From positions 310,001 to 374,000 of the forward strand of contig NZ_JAMBEP010000002.1 of assembly GCF_023374055.1 (NCBI RefSeq): DNA of 64,000 nucleotides, read 5' to 3'. The notes below the pieces were generated by a model. It saw only the letters and a list, made by a program, of their open reading frames with translations, was not told where the DNA came from and ran no database searches. Made by a program: the position numbers and the translations under genes. This document shows positions 1 through 9,102 of the stretch, in pieces. The stretch comes from Luteimonas galliterrae (lineage in GTDB: Bacteria > Pseudomonadota > Gammaproteobacteria > Xanthomonadales > Xanthomonadaceae). Numbering within the stretch: position 1 is the first letter of the stretch; each line of letters opens with the position of its first letter.

Positions 1-1547
1 CAAAGCTCGGTGTACTGCTTGTACAGCGTCGGCACGGCGGTGCCGAGCGCCGCTAGGTTGCCCTTGAGCACGTTGAATGCGGTGTCGGCATCCATCTCGC
101 CGAACGACGGCGGCGCGGCGAAATATTCGAACGGCTGGTTCGACGCCGCCAGCGCATGCGGGCTGCCGTAGTAGCGCTGGTAGTACGCGACCAACTGCTC
201 GCGCGCCGCCAACGGCAGCGCGGCGCTGATCGAAACGGGGCCGAACAGGTAACGCACGTGCGGATGGCGGCGCAAATAGGCGCCGATGCCTTGCCACAAA
301 TAATCCAAACTGCGGCTGCCCCAATAATCGGGCACCACGAAACTGCGGCCCAGCTCCATGCCTTCGGCCAGGCGCGGCAAAGCCTCGTCGGCATAACGGA
401 ACAACGAGGCGGTGTATAAGCCGGCCAAGCCGCGTTCGGCCAGCGCGCGCGCGCCGCGCATCACCCGGTAACCGCCCGCGATGCGTTGCGCCTGCGCGTC
501 CCATAGCACGATCTGTTCGTAATGGGCGTCGTAGGCGTCGAGGTCGCGGCTGCGGCCTGTGCCTTCGCCGACCTGGCGGAAAGTGAGTTCGCGCAGGCGG
601 CCCAGCTCGTGCAGCAGCGGCGATCCGGCCTGCAGCCTGGCGGCGCGGATCTGCTTGCCGTCCGCCGTTTCGCCGAGCAGTTCGGTGGCTTCGACCGAAC
701 GCCGCAGCGCTTCGACCGGCACCGGCGGCGCCAACGGTTCCGGGCCCGGCGCCGCACGGCGCTTGCCGAGCGCATACAGCGCCTTGCGCACCGCACGCAG
801 CGCCGCGGTCGGATCGGTATCGGCGGCGATCGCCATCGGCTCGCCGATGCGCAGCGTCAGCGGCCGGTGGCCGCGCGCGTACATTTCGCGCGCCAGCAAG
901 GCCGTGCCCGCAGGCTTGAACAGCGCCGAAGCGCCGTAGAACAGCGCCGAATTGCGCGCCTGGATGCGCACCGGCAGCACCGGCGCGCCGCTCTTGCGCG
1001 CGAAGCGCACGAAGCCGCGCTGCCAACGACCGTCGCGTACCCCGCGCAGGCCCAGCCGCGACACTTCGCCGGCCGGGAACACGATCACGCACTGTTCCTG
1101 CGCCAGCGCCTGCTCGATCGCGCGCAGGCTGTCGGCGCTGGCGCGGCCGCCGAGGATGCGCACCGGCAGCAACAGACCGGCCAGCGGCTGCAGCATCGAC
1201 AACAGGTCGTTGGCGACGATCCGCACGTCGCGGCGCACGCTGCCGATGTGGTGCAACAGCGCCAGCGCATCGACCGCGCCGGAGGGGTGGTTGGCGACGA
1301 TCAGCAACCGGCCGCGCTCGGGTATGCGCCCGCCCGTCTCGACCGTGTAGCGCGCCTGCAGGTGTTCGAGCGCGGCGTCGACGAAGGCGAAATCGCGCAG
1401 ATGGCCGCTTCGCGCCAGGAAGCCGTCGATGGTGTCGAAGCGCGACCACCGCCCCAGCGTGCGCAACAAAGGCCGGGCGATGCCGGCCCGGCGACCGCGG
1501 AACCAGGTCGGGAATCGTTGCTGCAGGCGTTGTTCGAGCTGGAGCAT
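1..1547 (-). CDS. Lysophospholipid acyltransferase / GNAT-like acyltransferase fusion (partial)
   Basis: The frame is open from the ATG at 1545-1547 down to the window edge, so the C-terminus is missing (515 codons seen). The N-terminal half looks like a PlsC/LPLAT acyltransferase: an NHPSGAVD box (HX4D) lies near residues 86-93 and a PAGEVSR box near residue 157. The second half, from about residue 290, resembles the hemolysin/OlsB-like GNAT N-acyltransferases, with GYRVMRG and a YLFGPVSIS stretch. This two-domain arrangement fits ornithine-lipid-type or other acyl-lipid synthesis at the inner membrane. The substrate cannot be read from sequence. It is divergent from metK, with 219 nt between the starts. 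Confidence 0.78.
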   Translation of the reverse strand, partial: MLQLEQRLQQRFPTWFRGRRAGIARPLLRTLGRWSRFDTIDGFLARSGHLRDFAFVDAALEHLQARYTVETGGRIPERGRLLIVANHPSGAVDALALLHHIGSVRRDVRIVANDLLSMLQPLAGLLLPVRILGGRASADSLRAIEQALAQEQCVIVFPAGEVSRLGLRGVRDGRWQRGFVRFARKSGAPVLPVRIQARNSALFYGASALFKPAGTALLAREMYARGHRPLTLRIGEPMAIAADTDPTAALRAVRKALYALGKRRAAPGPEPLAPPVPVEALRRSVEATELLGETADGKQIRAARLQAGSPLLHELGRLRELTFRQVGEGTGRSRDLDAYDAHYEQIVLWDAQAQRIAGGYRVMRGARALAERGLAGLYTASLFRYADEALPRLAEGMELGRSFVVPDYWGSRSLDYLWQGIGAYLRRHPHVRYLFGPVSISAALPLAAREQLVAYYQRYYGSPHALAASNQPFEYFAAPPSFGEMDADTAFNVLKGNLAALGTAVPTLYKQYTEL

Positions 1548-1735
1548 GGCGGCTTTGGACGGCCCGTTTGGCCGGCAGCCTGCGCCCGTCCAGCGACAGC
1601 GAAATGGCGGTTTTACGGCAGGGAAATGACAGCGCCGGCGCGTCCGGATGCTTACTGCAAGCCAACTCCGGGCACGGCACAATGCACCTGCCCGCCCGGC
1701 CGTGTATCATTCGCGGCCATCTTTTCATCCGAATA

Positions 1736-1757
1736 AAGGGATGCGTCCCTTCAGGAG
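1736..1757 (+). promoter_or_regulatory. Short leader hairpin and Shine-Dalgarno in front of metK
   Basis: AAGGGA (1736-1741) pairs with TCCCTT (1746-1751) around a TGCG loop, directly followed by the SD AGGAG (1753-1757). The SD lies 9 nt before ATG 1767 but only 3 nt before GTG 1761, which decides the start. A hairpin touching the SD could influence translation. I could not match it to a named riboswitch. Confidence 0.35.
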
Positions 1758-1766
1758 CCTGTGCCG

Positions 1767-2978
1767 ATGTCCAATTACCTGTTCACCTCCGAATCGGTCT
1801 CCGAAGGCCATCCGGACAAGGTCGCCGACCAGATTTCGGATGCCGTGCTGGACGCGATCCTGGCCCAGGACAAGCGCGCGCGCGTGGCTTGCGAGACGAT
1901 GGTGAAGACCGGCGTGGCGATCGTCGCCGGCGAAATCACCACCAGCGCCTGGATCGACCTGGAGGCGCTGACCCGCAAGGTGATCCTGGACATCGGCTAC
2001 GACAGCAGCGACGTCGGTTTCGACGGCGCCACCTGCGGCGTGCTGAACCTGATCGGCAAGCAGTCGCCCGACATCAACCAGGGCGTGGACCGCAAGAAGC
2101 CCGAAGAACAAGGCGCCGGCGACCAGGGCCTGATGTTCGGCTACGCCACCAACGAGACCGACAGCTACATGCCGGCCGCGATCCACTTGTCGCACCGCCT
2201 GGTCGAACAGCAGGCCAAGGTGCGCAAGGCCAAGAACTCCAAGCTGCCCTGGTTGCGCCCCGACGCGAAGAGCCAGGTCACGCTGCGCTACGAGAACGGC
2301 AAGGCCTCGGCCATCGATGCGGTGGTGCTGTCGACCCAGCACGATCCGGACGTGAAGCAGAAAGACCTGGTCGAAGCCGTACGCGAACACATCCTCAAGC
2401 CCGTGCTGCCGGCCAAGTGGCTGCACAAGGGCACCAAGTTCCACATCAACCCGACCGGCAAGTTCGTGATCGGCGGCCCGGTGGGCGATTGCGGCCTGAC
2501 CGGCCGCAAGATCATCGTCGACACCTACGGCGGCTGGGCGCGCCACGGCGGCGGCGCGTTCTCGGGCAAGGATCCGTCGAAGGTCGACCGCTCGGCCGCA
2601 TACGCCGCGCGTTACGTCGCCAAGAACGTAGTCGCGGCCGGCCTGGCCGACCGTTGCGAAGTGCAGGTCAGCTACGCGATCGGCGTGGCCGAGCCGACTT
2701 CGATCTCGGTCACCACCTTCGGCACCGGCAAGATCGCCGACGAGAAGATCGAGAAGCTGATCCGCAAGCATTTCGACCTGCGTCCGTACGGCATCATCAA
2801 GATGCTGGACCTGATCCATCCTATGTACCAGGACACCGCTGCTTACGGCCACTTCGGCCGCAAGCCGAAGCAGATCAGCTACACCGATGCGGCCGGCAAG
2901 AAGCACAACGCCACCGCGTTCTCGTGGGAGTTGACCGACAAGGCCGACGAGCTGCGCAAGGCGGCTGGGATCAAGTAA
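1767..2978 (+). CDS. metK: S-adenosylmethionine synthetase
   Basis: Makes S-adenosylmethionine from methionine and ATP in the cytoplasm. The 403-residue product has the family's usual length and starts [18 protein letters not shown], with the ATP-binding GHPDK box at residues 14-18. Other hallmarks seen are [12 protein letters not shown], the glycine-rich GGAFSGKD loop, and conserved [14 protein letters not shown]-type text in the C-terminal domain. ATG 1767 is preferred over GTG 1761 because of SD spacing. It ends at a clear rho-independent terminator. Together with ahcY and metF downstream it forms most of the activated-methyl cycle. Confidence 0.97.
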   Translation: MSNYLFTSESVSEGHPDKVADQISDAVLDAILAQDKRARVACETMVKTGVAIVAGEITTSAWIDLEALTRKVILDIGYDSSDVGFDGATCGVLNLIGKQSPDINQGVDRKKPEEQGAGDQGLMFGYATNETDSYMPAAIHLSHRLVEQQAKVRKAKNSKLPWLRPDAKSQVTLRYENGKASAIDAVVLSTQHDPDVKQKDLVEAVREHILKPVLPAKWLHKGTKFHINPTGKFVIGGPVGDCGLTGRKIIVDTYGGWARHGGGAFSGKDPSKVDRSAAYAARYVAKNVVAAGLADRCEVQVSYAIGVAEPTSISVTTFGTGKIADEKIEKLIRKHFDLRPYGIIKMLDLIHPMYQDTAAYGHFGRKPKQISYTDAAGKKHNATAFSWELTDKADELRKAAGIK

Positions 2979-3000
2979 GGCTGCTGTTTCGCATTAAAGA

Positions 3001-3027
3001 AAAAGCCGCGCATTGCGCGGCTTTTTC
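3001..3027 (+). terminator. Rho-independent terminator of metK
   Basis: An 8-bp GC stem (AGCCGCGC/GCGCGGCT) with an ATT loop is followed by TTTTTCTT, 22 nt after the metK stop. Confidence 0.9.
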
Positions 3028-3041
3028 TTGCTGTGGCTTGG

Positions 3042-3204
3042 CCCCCTCTCCCGCAAGCGGGAGAGGGCTGGGGTGAGGGCGCGCGCCATTGCAAGATTGC
3101 GGCGAACAAACGGTTTCAAGCAAAGCTCTGCTCCAGACCGCCGCGAAACGAATTAGTACCCCGCGCGCCCTCACCCAACCCTCTCCCGCAAGCGGGAGAG
3201 GGCT
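3042..3204. repeat. Inverted pair of palindromic repeats (CTCTCCCGCAAGCGGGAGAG family)
   Basis: Two copies face each other: 3042-3085 and 3163-3204. Each has the core CCTCTCCCGCAAGCGGGAGA plus a flank reading CGCGCCCTCACCC in one orientation. They are separated by about 77 nt of unremarkable sequence. A third copy lies at 56410-56453. The whole block sits between the convergent metK and LysM-protein genes. Confidence 0.85.
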
Positions 3205-3228
3205 AAAGCTCCATGCGCTTGCAGCCGA

Positions 3229-4929
3229 TCAGCCGTTCTTGATCTCCATCGCGATCGGCTCGCCGTGCGAATCTACCGCCAGCTTGCCATCGGCGCCGTC
3301 GGAGATGCGGCTCAACGTCTCCGTAAACAGCCGCGGATCGCCGGTGCCCAGATTGCGCACCAAGTTGATGGCGAAATCGAGCGTGGTCTGCGACGGCATA
3401 CCGCCATAACCGCCGACCAAGCTTTGCAGATCGTGCGACGCCGAAGTCGGCTGGCCGTCGACCGCGGTGGCCTGGATCGCACCGTGCGTCTGCGTCATCA
3501 GATCTTGCAACTGCGCCTCGGTAAAGGTGACCGTTACTTTGCCGGCCTCTGCTGGACCATCGCCGCGGAACTGTCCGGACCACGCTTCGTTGAGGAAGAA
3601 CGCCTCGGTCTCGCCCGCCTCGATCGTGAACGAGTAAGTGCGTTCGGACACGATCTCATTACCGGATGCATCGAAGCGCTGCACGACCTGCAACGGCACG
3701 TTGTCCGAATACTGCAGGTTGATCGCGTACGTGTAAGAGCCGTCCGGGAAGGTCGTCTTCACGAACGCGCCGGTGTTGCGCTGGCCTGCGAGATCCACGC
3801 CGAACGGGCCGGCTTCGAGCTTGAGCCGCGTCTGCGAGGACACGTCCACCCGTTCGACGGTCTGCGCGTCGGTGACGCCGGGCGTTTCGTGCGCGACCTG
3901 GCCGCTCCACAGGAAATGCTCGTATGCCGCCTGGCTGTCCGGATTGGACAGGTCGAACGTCGCCGCCTGCAGCTTCGCATCGGACAGGATGTCCTGGCGG
4001 CCGACGATCGCGGTGATGTCGCCCCACTTGCCGCCCATCCCCTGGAACGACTCGATCACCTCGGTCGGACCGGTCAGCACGGTGACGCTGTCGCCGTGGC
4101 GGGTGACGCTGTAGGTGACGCCACTGGCTTCCAGACGATTGGACTGCACCGCCACGTGCTTGAACGAACCGGCGAATGCCGTATTGGCGAAGCTCTGCCC
4201 GTCCATGGTGATCGTGGCGCCGTCGGGGATCGTGCTCGGATCGGTCGGATCGATCGTCGCGGCGATCGCCGGATCCCGGTTCTCGCCCGGCAGGATCACC
4301 TTGTACTTGAAGCGCGTGCCGGCGCTGGCGCTGGCTTCGAGTTCCAGACCGCCCTTCTTGCCGCTTTCGGCCGTGCCCTTGACGCCCACATCGGCGACGA
4401 ACTCCACAGACACTTCGGTATTGCCGTTCTTGTTGGCGAACCCAGCGGTGTATTCGCGCTTGTTGGTCAGCTCGAACTGCACGCCGCCGGTGCCGGGCTT
4501 TTCGATTCCGAACGGATCTTCCTTGCGGCTATTGGCGAGTTCGGCCTGCTGTTCCTGGGTCAGCTTTATGGTGCCGTCGGCCGGATTGAAAGTGATGTTG
4601 CCGGCCTTGTATTCGCTATCCGGCGACGGGAAGCCCGGGTTGACCGAACTGCTGTCGACCGGCTCCTCGGTCACGCTTTGCGGCGCAGCCGGAATGTTCA
4701 GCGTGTCGCCCGACCATATCAGCTCGCCGCCGCTCTGCGCGTTGTCGCGCCGCCGGGCGGAAGGGTCCTGGAAGATGTCCGGATTGGCGTCGCGGATCGC
4801 CTGCGGCGTGACGCCGTAGCGGTCGGCGATGTCGGAGAGCTTTTCGCCGGAGGCGACGGTATGGGTCTGCGGATGGTTCTGCGGCGAAGCGACGCCGCCA
4901 CCGCCGTCGATGTAAGCGAGATTGACCAT
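3229..4929 (-). CDS. LysM-like-domain protein of unknown function
   Basis: A 566-residue acidic protein with no signal peptide or membrane segment visible. Residues 21-80 resemble a LysM module: HTVASGEKLSDIADRYGVT, then an Asn-Pro, then SGDTLNIP. An insertion of about 15 residues (RRRDNAQSGGEL) interrupts the module. The remainder is a long, Gly/Thr/Ser-rich, probably beta-rich region that I do not recognise. The gene lies downstream of another large unknown gene (5170-7176) on the same strand, but a terminator between them suggests separate transcripts. It could be a non-classically secreted or type III/IV/VI-exported protein; this is inference only. Confidence 0.6.
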   Translation of the reverse strand: MVNLAYIDGGGGVASPQNHPQTHTVASGEKLSDIADRYGVTPQAIRDANPDIFQDPSARRRDNAQSGGELIWSGDTLNIPAAPQSVTEEPVDSSSVNPGFPSPDSEYKAGNITFNPADGTIKLTQEQQAELANSRKEDPFGIEKPGTGGVQFELTNKREYTAGFANKNGNTEVSVEFVADVGVKGTAESGKKGGLELEASASAGTRFKYKVILPGENRDPAIAATIDPTDPSTIPDGATITMDGQSFANTAFAGSFKHVAVQSNRLEASGVTYSVTRHGDSVTVLTGPTEVIESFQGMGGKWGDITAIVGRQDILSDAKLQAATFDLSNPDSQAAYEHFLWSGQVAHETPGVTDAQTVERVDVSSQTRLKLEAGPFGVDLAGQRNTGAFVKTTFPDGSYTYAINLQYSDNVPLQVVQRFDASGNEIVSERTYSFTIEAGETEAFFLNEAWSGQFRGDGPAEAGKVTVTFTEAQLQDLMTQTHGAIQATAVDGQPTSASHDLQSLVGGYGGMPSQTTLDFAINLVRNLGTGDPRLFTETLSRISDGADGKLAVDSHGEPIAMEIKNG

Positions 4930-5122
4930 TGAATCGATTCCCTTCCTTGTTGCAGTCTCATGTCGGAACGCAGGGTAGCGCCGGATGCGCGCAGTGGCGG
5001 CCTGGGGAAAACCCTAGCGAGTGACGAAAGCATCGCCTGCGATGATGAATGCGCAGCATGGCGCCATTGGCTCCACCGCATGCCGCTCCGATGCGCGGAA
5101 CGGTTCCGCCGTCGGTCCAAAT

Positions 5123-5153
5123 GAAAAATGCGCCGGGCCTCCACCCGGCGCAT
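5123..5153 (-). terminator. Rho-independent terminator of the 5170-7176 gene
   Basis: Read on the minus strand, ATGCGCCGGG pairs with CCCGGCGCAT and is followed by TTTTT (plus-strand A run at 5124-5128). It lies 17 nt past the stop of the upstream gene. Confidence 0.85.
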
Positions 5154-5169
5154 CGTCCCCTGCAGGCGC

Positions 5170-7176
5170 CTATTGCGCGGCAGGATTGCTGTCGACGTTC
5201 TCGTAGCTGGCCAACAGGGACGCCAGATAATCGCGTTCGTTGTCGACGGCGATGACTTCCGACAATTCCTGGGTCAGGCCCGACAACGCCCCATCGGCGT
5301 GCAAATCGGGGAATTTCTCCAGCAGCAGCGCCGCGGCCTGGTCGCTCAGGCCTTCGCGCATCATGGTTTCGATCTCGCCTTTGATCGCGCCGAAGGTTTC
5401 CGAGCCGGTGATCGAGTCGGGCAGGATCGTCGACACCACATTGCCTCCCGGCAACAGCTTCAAGCCGTCCTGTCCCAGCGCCCAGGCCAGATCGAGGCCG
5501 AACTCCAGGCCTTTCTGCTGCGCGGCATGTTTGTCGCTCGCGACCTGAGTGGCCTGCTCCAGCCCGTTGTCGATATGGCCCAGCACGCTGCCTGCGATAT
5601 GGGTCATTTCGGCTTGATTGCGACCGTACTTGTCGGCGAAGTCGGCGTCGCTGAGCGTATTGACGTCGTTGATGATCGTGCTCAGTTTGTCGACCAGGAA
5701 CTGGCTGGTGGCGTCGCGCGACGCGCCGGTGGGGTCGGTGAACAACACATTCTGCGCGAAGTTCTCCAAGGCTTTCGGGAACGGATGTTCGTCGTCGAAG
5801 CGCGCGCCGTTCGTGCTGGTCGCCTCACTGACCATGCGATCGAAGTCGGACATCAGGATGCGCGACAGGCCGTCCTTGAGCATCGTGTTGTCCTGCCACT
5901 GGTCGCGATTCGCGTCCAAGCCGTTCGAGGCGCTGTAGAACACGTCGTCGCGCACCGATTGCAGCGCCGCGTAGCTGTACGGCGGCGGCGGCAGGAAGCG
6001 GTCCGGCCCGCCGCGATAGGTGCTGTCGACGCTGAGCGTGTTGACCAGCCGGGCGACGCCGTCGTACGCGACTTCCTGGCCGACCGGCCCGCGCGCATCC
6101 GGATCCTGGATCCGCTGGTTGTCCGCGTCGTAGGTGTAGGCGTCGAACGACGCGACCTGGGTGGGATTGGCCATCGCCAAGCTGATGAACCGGTCGATCG
6201 TGCCGCCCTCGGCGCCGCCGTCGGCCTGCAGGTCGATCATGCGGCTGACCTGGTTTTCGGTGCTGGTCCCGCTCAGCACATAAGCCGCGGCCGCGGCGAG
6301 GCTTTCGCGGTCGCCGTCGCTGAGCCGGCCGATGGCGTCGTCGGAGAATTGGAACTGCCGGTTCGCTACATCCTGTCCGGCCAGCGCCAACTCGCTGGCG
6401 GCGCGGAAGAACGCGTTCTGCATGTCCTGCGCCCGGCGGCCTTCCAGACCGCCGAACAATTGCGCCACGCCGGTGTTGAGGTCGCCGCCTTCCATGGCCC
6501 AGTGCTCGACCATGCGCGCGATGTCGGCATCGTTGAGCGCGCCGCTCTCGTACATGTTCTGCAGCGCGTTGCGCGCGGCATCGATCTCGCCGTTGGCGTA
6601 TTCGGCGGACAGGTCGTTGTAGCGGTTGGGATCGGCGACGTTGCTCAGGTATTGCGCGGTCTTCTCCGCGCCGAGCGCGGCGAAGTAATCCTGCAGCCAC
6701 TGCGGATCGTCCTGGTGCTCGCGCACGAAATGCATGAACTGGGTGGTGGCCGAGGCCTCGGTATCGCCCATGCCGCCCTGCGCGACATGCTCGGTCTGCG
6801 CGGCGGCCGCGGCGGGGTCGTCGAAGTCCGCTTGCGTGCCCGCCGGGATCGCCGGCGCATCGCTGACGAAGGTCGCGGTGTCGTTGAAGAGAGGCGAGTC
6901 GGCGACGACCGCGTCGATGTCCTCCCGCGAGATGTCGCCGTCCGCCGCGTACAGGCCGCCGCCGTCCTTTCCGGTATCCAATAAAGCGTATTGGTCCGGA
7001 TGATCGAGCAAATATTGCGCGGCAGCGCGCTGCTCGGCGGTGAACCGATCGCCGTTGGCGACCGCCTCGATGTCCTCGCGGCTGACTTTGCCGTCCGTGC
7101 TGCCGCCGTGGGCGGCGGTGTCGAAGACGTCGAAATGACGCTCGAAAGCGGTGATATTCGGATTCAGTTCGGGCAT
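5170..7176 (-). CDS. Large protein with two N-terminal EF-hand-like loops, NolX/HrpF-reminiscent
   Basis: A 668-residue acidic protein without a signal peptide. Residues 11-42 and 63-92 form two similar units: FDVFDTAAHGGSTDGKVSREDI and LDTGKDGGGLYAADGDISREDI. Each ends in a D-x-D/G-x-I/V-S-R-E-D-I calcium-loop-like motif, with AAQYLLDHPDQ between them. From memory, units of this kind occur in NolX/HrpF-type type III translocon proteins of xanthomonads and rhizobia, so an exported protein is possible. The rest is Ala/Asp-rich and probably helical. No type III secretion gene is in the window. An independent EF-hand protein is the alternative. Confidence 0.55.
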   Translation of the reverse strand: MPELNPNITAFERHFDVFDTAAHGGSTDGKVSREDIEAVANGDRFTAEQRAAAQYLLDHPDQYALLDTGKDGGGLYAADGDISREDIDAVVADSPLFNDTATFVSDAPAIPAGTQADFDDPAAAAAQTEHVAQGGMGDTEASATTQFMHFVREHQDDPQWLQDYFAALGAEKTAQYLSNVADPNRYNDLSAEYANGEIDAARNALQNMYESGALNDADIARMVEHWAMEGGDLNTGVAQLFGGLEGRRAQDMQNAFFRAASELALAGQDVANRQFQFSDDAIGRLSDGDRESLAAAAAYVLSGTSTENQVSRMIDLQADGGAEGGTIDRFISLAMANPTQVASFDAYTYDADNQRIQDPDARGPVGQEVAYDGVARLVNTLSVDSTYRGGPDRFLPPPPYSYAALQSVRDDVFYSASNGLDANRDQWQDNTMLKDGLSRILMSDFDRMVSEATSTNGARFDDEHPFPKALENFAQNVLFTDPTGASRDATSQFLVDKLSTIINDVNTLSDADFADKYGRNQAEMTHIAGSVLGHIDNGLEQATQVASDKHAAQQKGLEFGLDLAWALGQDGLKLLPGGNVVSTILPDSITGSETFGAIKGEIETMMREGLSDQAAALLLEKFPDLHADGALSGLTQELSEVIAVDNERDYLASLLASYENVDSNPAAQ

Positions 7177-7314
7177 GACGGCGATCCTCGACGGAGGGAC
7201 GGCCCGATCTTAGGTCGACGCTGCGCACACCATCAGCTAGGGCAAACCCGCGTAAGGCATTGTTCCGAAAGGCTGAACAGGCAAAAGAGGCCGTGCACCG
7301 GCGTCCTCAGACAT

Positions 7315-7343
7315 ATCCTTCCATCGCGAGAAAGCGATAGAAT
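7315..7343 (+). promoter_or_regulatory. Probable promoter of ahcY-metF
   Basis: A TAGAAT -10 box at 7338-7343 is preceded by a weak -35 (ATCCTT, 7315-7320) at 17 nt. The predicted start, near 7350, falls just before the riboswitch aptamer, which supports the assignment. Confidence 0.5.
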
Positions 7344-7355
7344 TACGCCCCTGCC

Positions 7356-7441
7356 CCGCCGAGGGGCGCTGCGACTGTTGGCGGGCCCCGCGGGCCCGTA
7401 AAAACAGCCAGGCTCGGCGAGGTTCCACTTCAACGGCGCCC
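7356..7441 (+). promoter_or_regulatory. S-adenosylhomocysteine (SAH) riboswitch
   Basis: The conserved SAH aptamer text is present: CCGAGGGGCGCTGCGAC at 7358-7374, CCAGGCTCGG at 7408-7417 and AACGGCGCC at 7432-7440. P1 is GCCGAG (7358-7363) with CTCGGC (7413-7418). The pseudoknot/P4 is GGGCGC (7364-7369) with GCGCCC (7436-7441). P2 is the perfect-looking hairpin at 7381-7399. A second hairpin, GAGTCC (7450-7455) with GGACTC (7476-7481), lies between aptamer and SD and is a candidate expression platform. In known cases SAH binding turns on ahcY, which removes SAH. Confidence 0.92.
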
Positions 7442-7500
7442 GTTAATGCGAGTCCAAGCCCTCTCGAAAGAAGGCGGACTCCCAACAACGGAGCAACACC

Positions 7501-8931
7501 ATGAACGCTGTCGTCAAAACCTTCTCGACCGAAGGCGATTACAAAGTCGCCGACATCACCCTGGCCGATTGGGGCCGCAAGGAAATCGATATCGCCGAGC
7601 ACGAGATGCCTGGCCTGATGTCGATCCGCAAGAAACACGCCGCGACCAAGCCGCTCAAGGGCGTGCGCGTCACCGGCTCGCTGCACATGACCATCCAGAC
7701 CGCGGTGCTGATCGAGACGCTGAAGGACATCGGCGCCGACGTGCGCTGGGCCTCGTGCAACATCTTCTCCACCCAAGACCACGCCGCCGCTGCGATCGCC
7801 GCGACCGGCACGCCGGTGTTCGCGTGGAAGGGCGAGTCGCTGGAAGAATATTGGGATTGCACGCTCGATGCGGTGACCTTCCCGGGCGGCAAGGGCCCGG
7901 AGCTGGTTGTCGACGACGGCGGCGACGTGACGCTGCTGATCCACAAGGGCTACGAGCTGGAACAGGGTTCGAAGTGGGTCGACGAGCCGGCCTCCTCGCA
8001 TGAGGAAGGCGTCATCAAGAACCTGCTCAAGCGCGTCGCCAAAGAGCGTCCCGGTTTCTGGACGAACGTGGTCAAGGACTGGAAGGGCGTGTCGGAAGAG
8101 ACCACCACCGGCGTGCACCGCCTCTACCAGATCGCCGAACAGGGCAAGCTGCTGGTGCCGGCGATCAACGTCAACGATTCGGTCACCAAGTCCAAGTTCG
8201 ACAACCTGTACGGCTGCCGCGAGTCGCTGGCCGACGGCCTGAAGCGCGCGATGGACGTGATGCTGGCCGGCAAGGTCGCGGTCGTGTGCGGCTACGGCGA
8301 CGTCGGCAAGGGTTCGGCGCACTCGCTGCGCGCTTACGGCGCGCGCGTGATCGTCACCGAGATCGATCCGATCTGCGCGCTGCAGGCGGCGATGGAAGGC
8401 TTCGAAGTGGCGCCGGTCGAGGACACGCTAGGCACCGCCGACATCTACGTCACCACCACCGGCAACAAGGACGTGCTGACGCTCAAGCACATGCAGTCGA
8501 TGAAGAACCAGGCCATCGTCTGCAACATCGGCCACTTCGACAACGAGATCCAGGTCGATGCGCTGAACGCTTCGGGCGCCAAGAAGATCAACATCAAGCC
8601 GCAGGTCGACAAGTACGTGATCGCTCCGGGCCAGGAAATCTTCCTGCTCGCCGAAGGCCGCCTGGTGAACCTGGGCTGCGCAACGGGCCACCCGAGCTTC
8701 GTGATGTCCAATTCGTTCTCCAACCAGACGCTGGCGCAGATCGATCTGTGGGCGAACAAGGACAAGTACGAGAAGACCGTGTACCGCCTGCCCAAGGCAT
8801 TGGACGAGGAAGTCGCGCGCCTGCACCTGGAGAAAATCGGCGTGAAGCTGACCAAGCTGACCCAGGAACAGGCCGATTACCTCGGCGTGGCGGTGGAAGG
8901 TCCGTACAAGCCGGATCACTACCGCTACTGA
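7501..8931 (+). CDS. ahcY: Adenosylhomocysteinase
   Basis: Hydrolyses S-adenosylhomocysteine to adenosine and homocysteine, an NAD-dependent cytoplasmic step of the methyl cycle. The product is 476 residues. It has [15 protein letters not shown] near residue 60, the NAD-binding GYGDVG (residues 264-269), the GNKDVLT segment and the typical C-terminal PYKPDHYRY. The SD is GGAG at about 7490. The SAH riboswitch directly upstream controls it. Transcription probably continues into metF, although a palindromic repeat lies between them. Confidence 0.98.
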   Translation: MNAVVKTFSTEGDYKVADITLADWGRKEIDIAEHEMPGLMSIRKKHAATKPLKGVRVTGSLHMTIQTAVLIETLKDIGADVRWASCNIFSTQDHAAAAIAATGTPVFAWKGESLEEYWDCTLDAVTFPGGKGPELVVDDGGDVTLLIHKGYELEQGSKWVDEPASSHEEGVIKNLLKRVAKERPGFWTNVVKDWKGVSEETTTGVHRLYQIAEQGKLLVPAINVNDSVTKSKFDNLYGCRESLADGLKRAMDVMLAGKVAVVCGYGDVGKGSAHSLRAYGARVIVTEIDPICALQAAMEGFEVAPVEDTLGTADIYVTTTGNKDVLTLKHMQSMKNQAIVCNIGHFDNEIQVDALNASGAKKINIKPQVDKYVIAPGQEIFLLAEGRLVNLGCATGHPSFVMSNSFSNQTLAQIDLWANKDKYEKTVYRLPKALDEEVARLHLEKIGVKLTKLTQEQADYLGVAVEGPYKPDHYRY

Positions 8932-8942
8932 GCCTTAAAAAG

Positions 8943-9047
8943 CCGTCATTCCCGCGAAGGCGGGAATCCAGTGACTTTAGCTTTCGCATAATCATTGGAA
9001 TGGCGTCAAAGTCGCTGGATCCCCGCCTTCGCGGGGATGACGGCTAA
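8943..9047. repeat. Palindromic repeat pair (GTCATTCCCGCGAAGGCGGG family)
   Basis: Arms GCCGTCATTCCCGCGAAGGC... (from 8943) and ...GCCTTCGCGGGGATGACGGC (to 9047) are inverted around about 45 nt. It is the same family as the outer arms at 56311-56518. A separate 8-bp GC hairpin at 9067-9086 sits just before the metF SD. It would act as a terminator only on the minus strand (T run beyond), where no gene needs it. Confidence 0.85.
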
Positions 9048-9102
9048 AGCTAAAAGCAAAAAAACAGACCCGGCCACGGCCGGGTCGGTTCCGGAGCAAG
9101 CG

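Noticed and set aside
1725-2906. A 393-codon frame antisense to metK
   Set aside because: metK matches its family over its full length; the antisense frame has no recognisable domain.
9067-9086. GC hairpin upstream of metF as an ahcY terminator
   Set aside because: On the plus strand no T run follows (GGTTCC). A T run exists only on the minus strand, where no gene ends.
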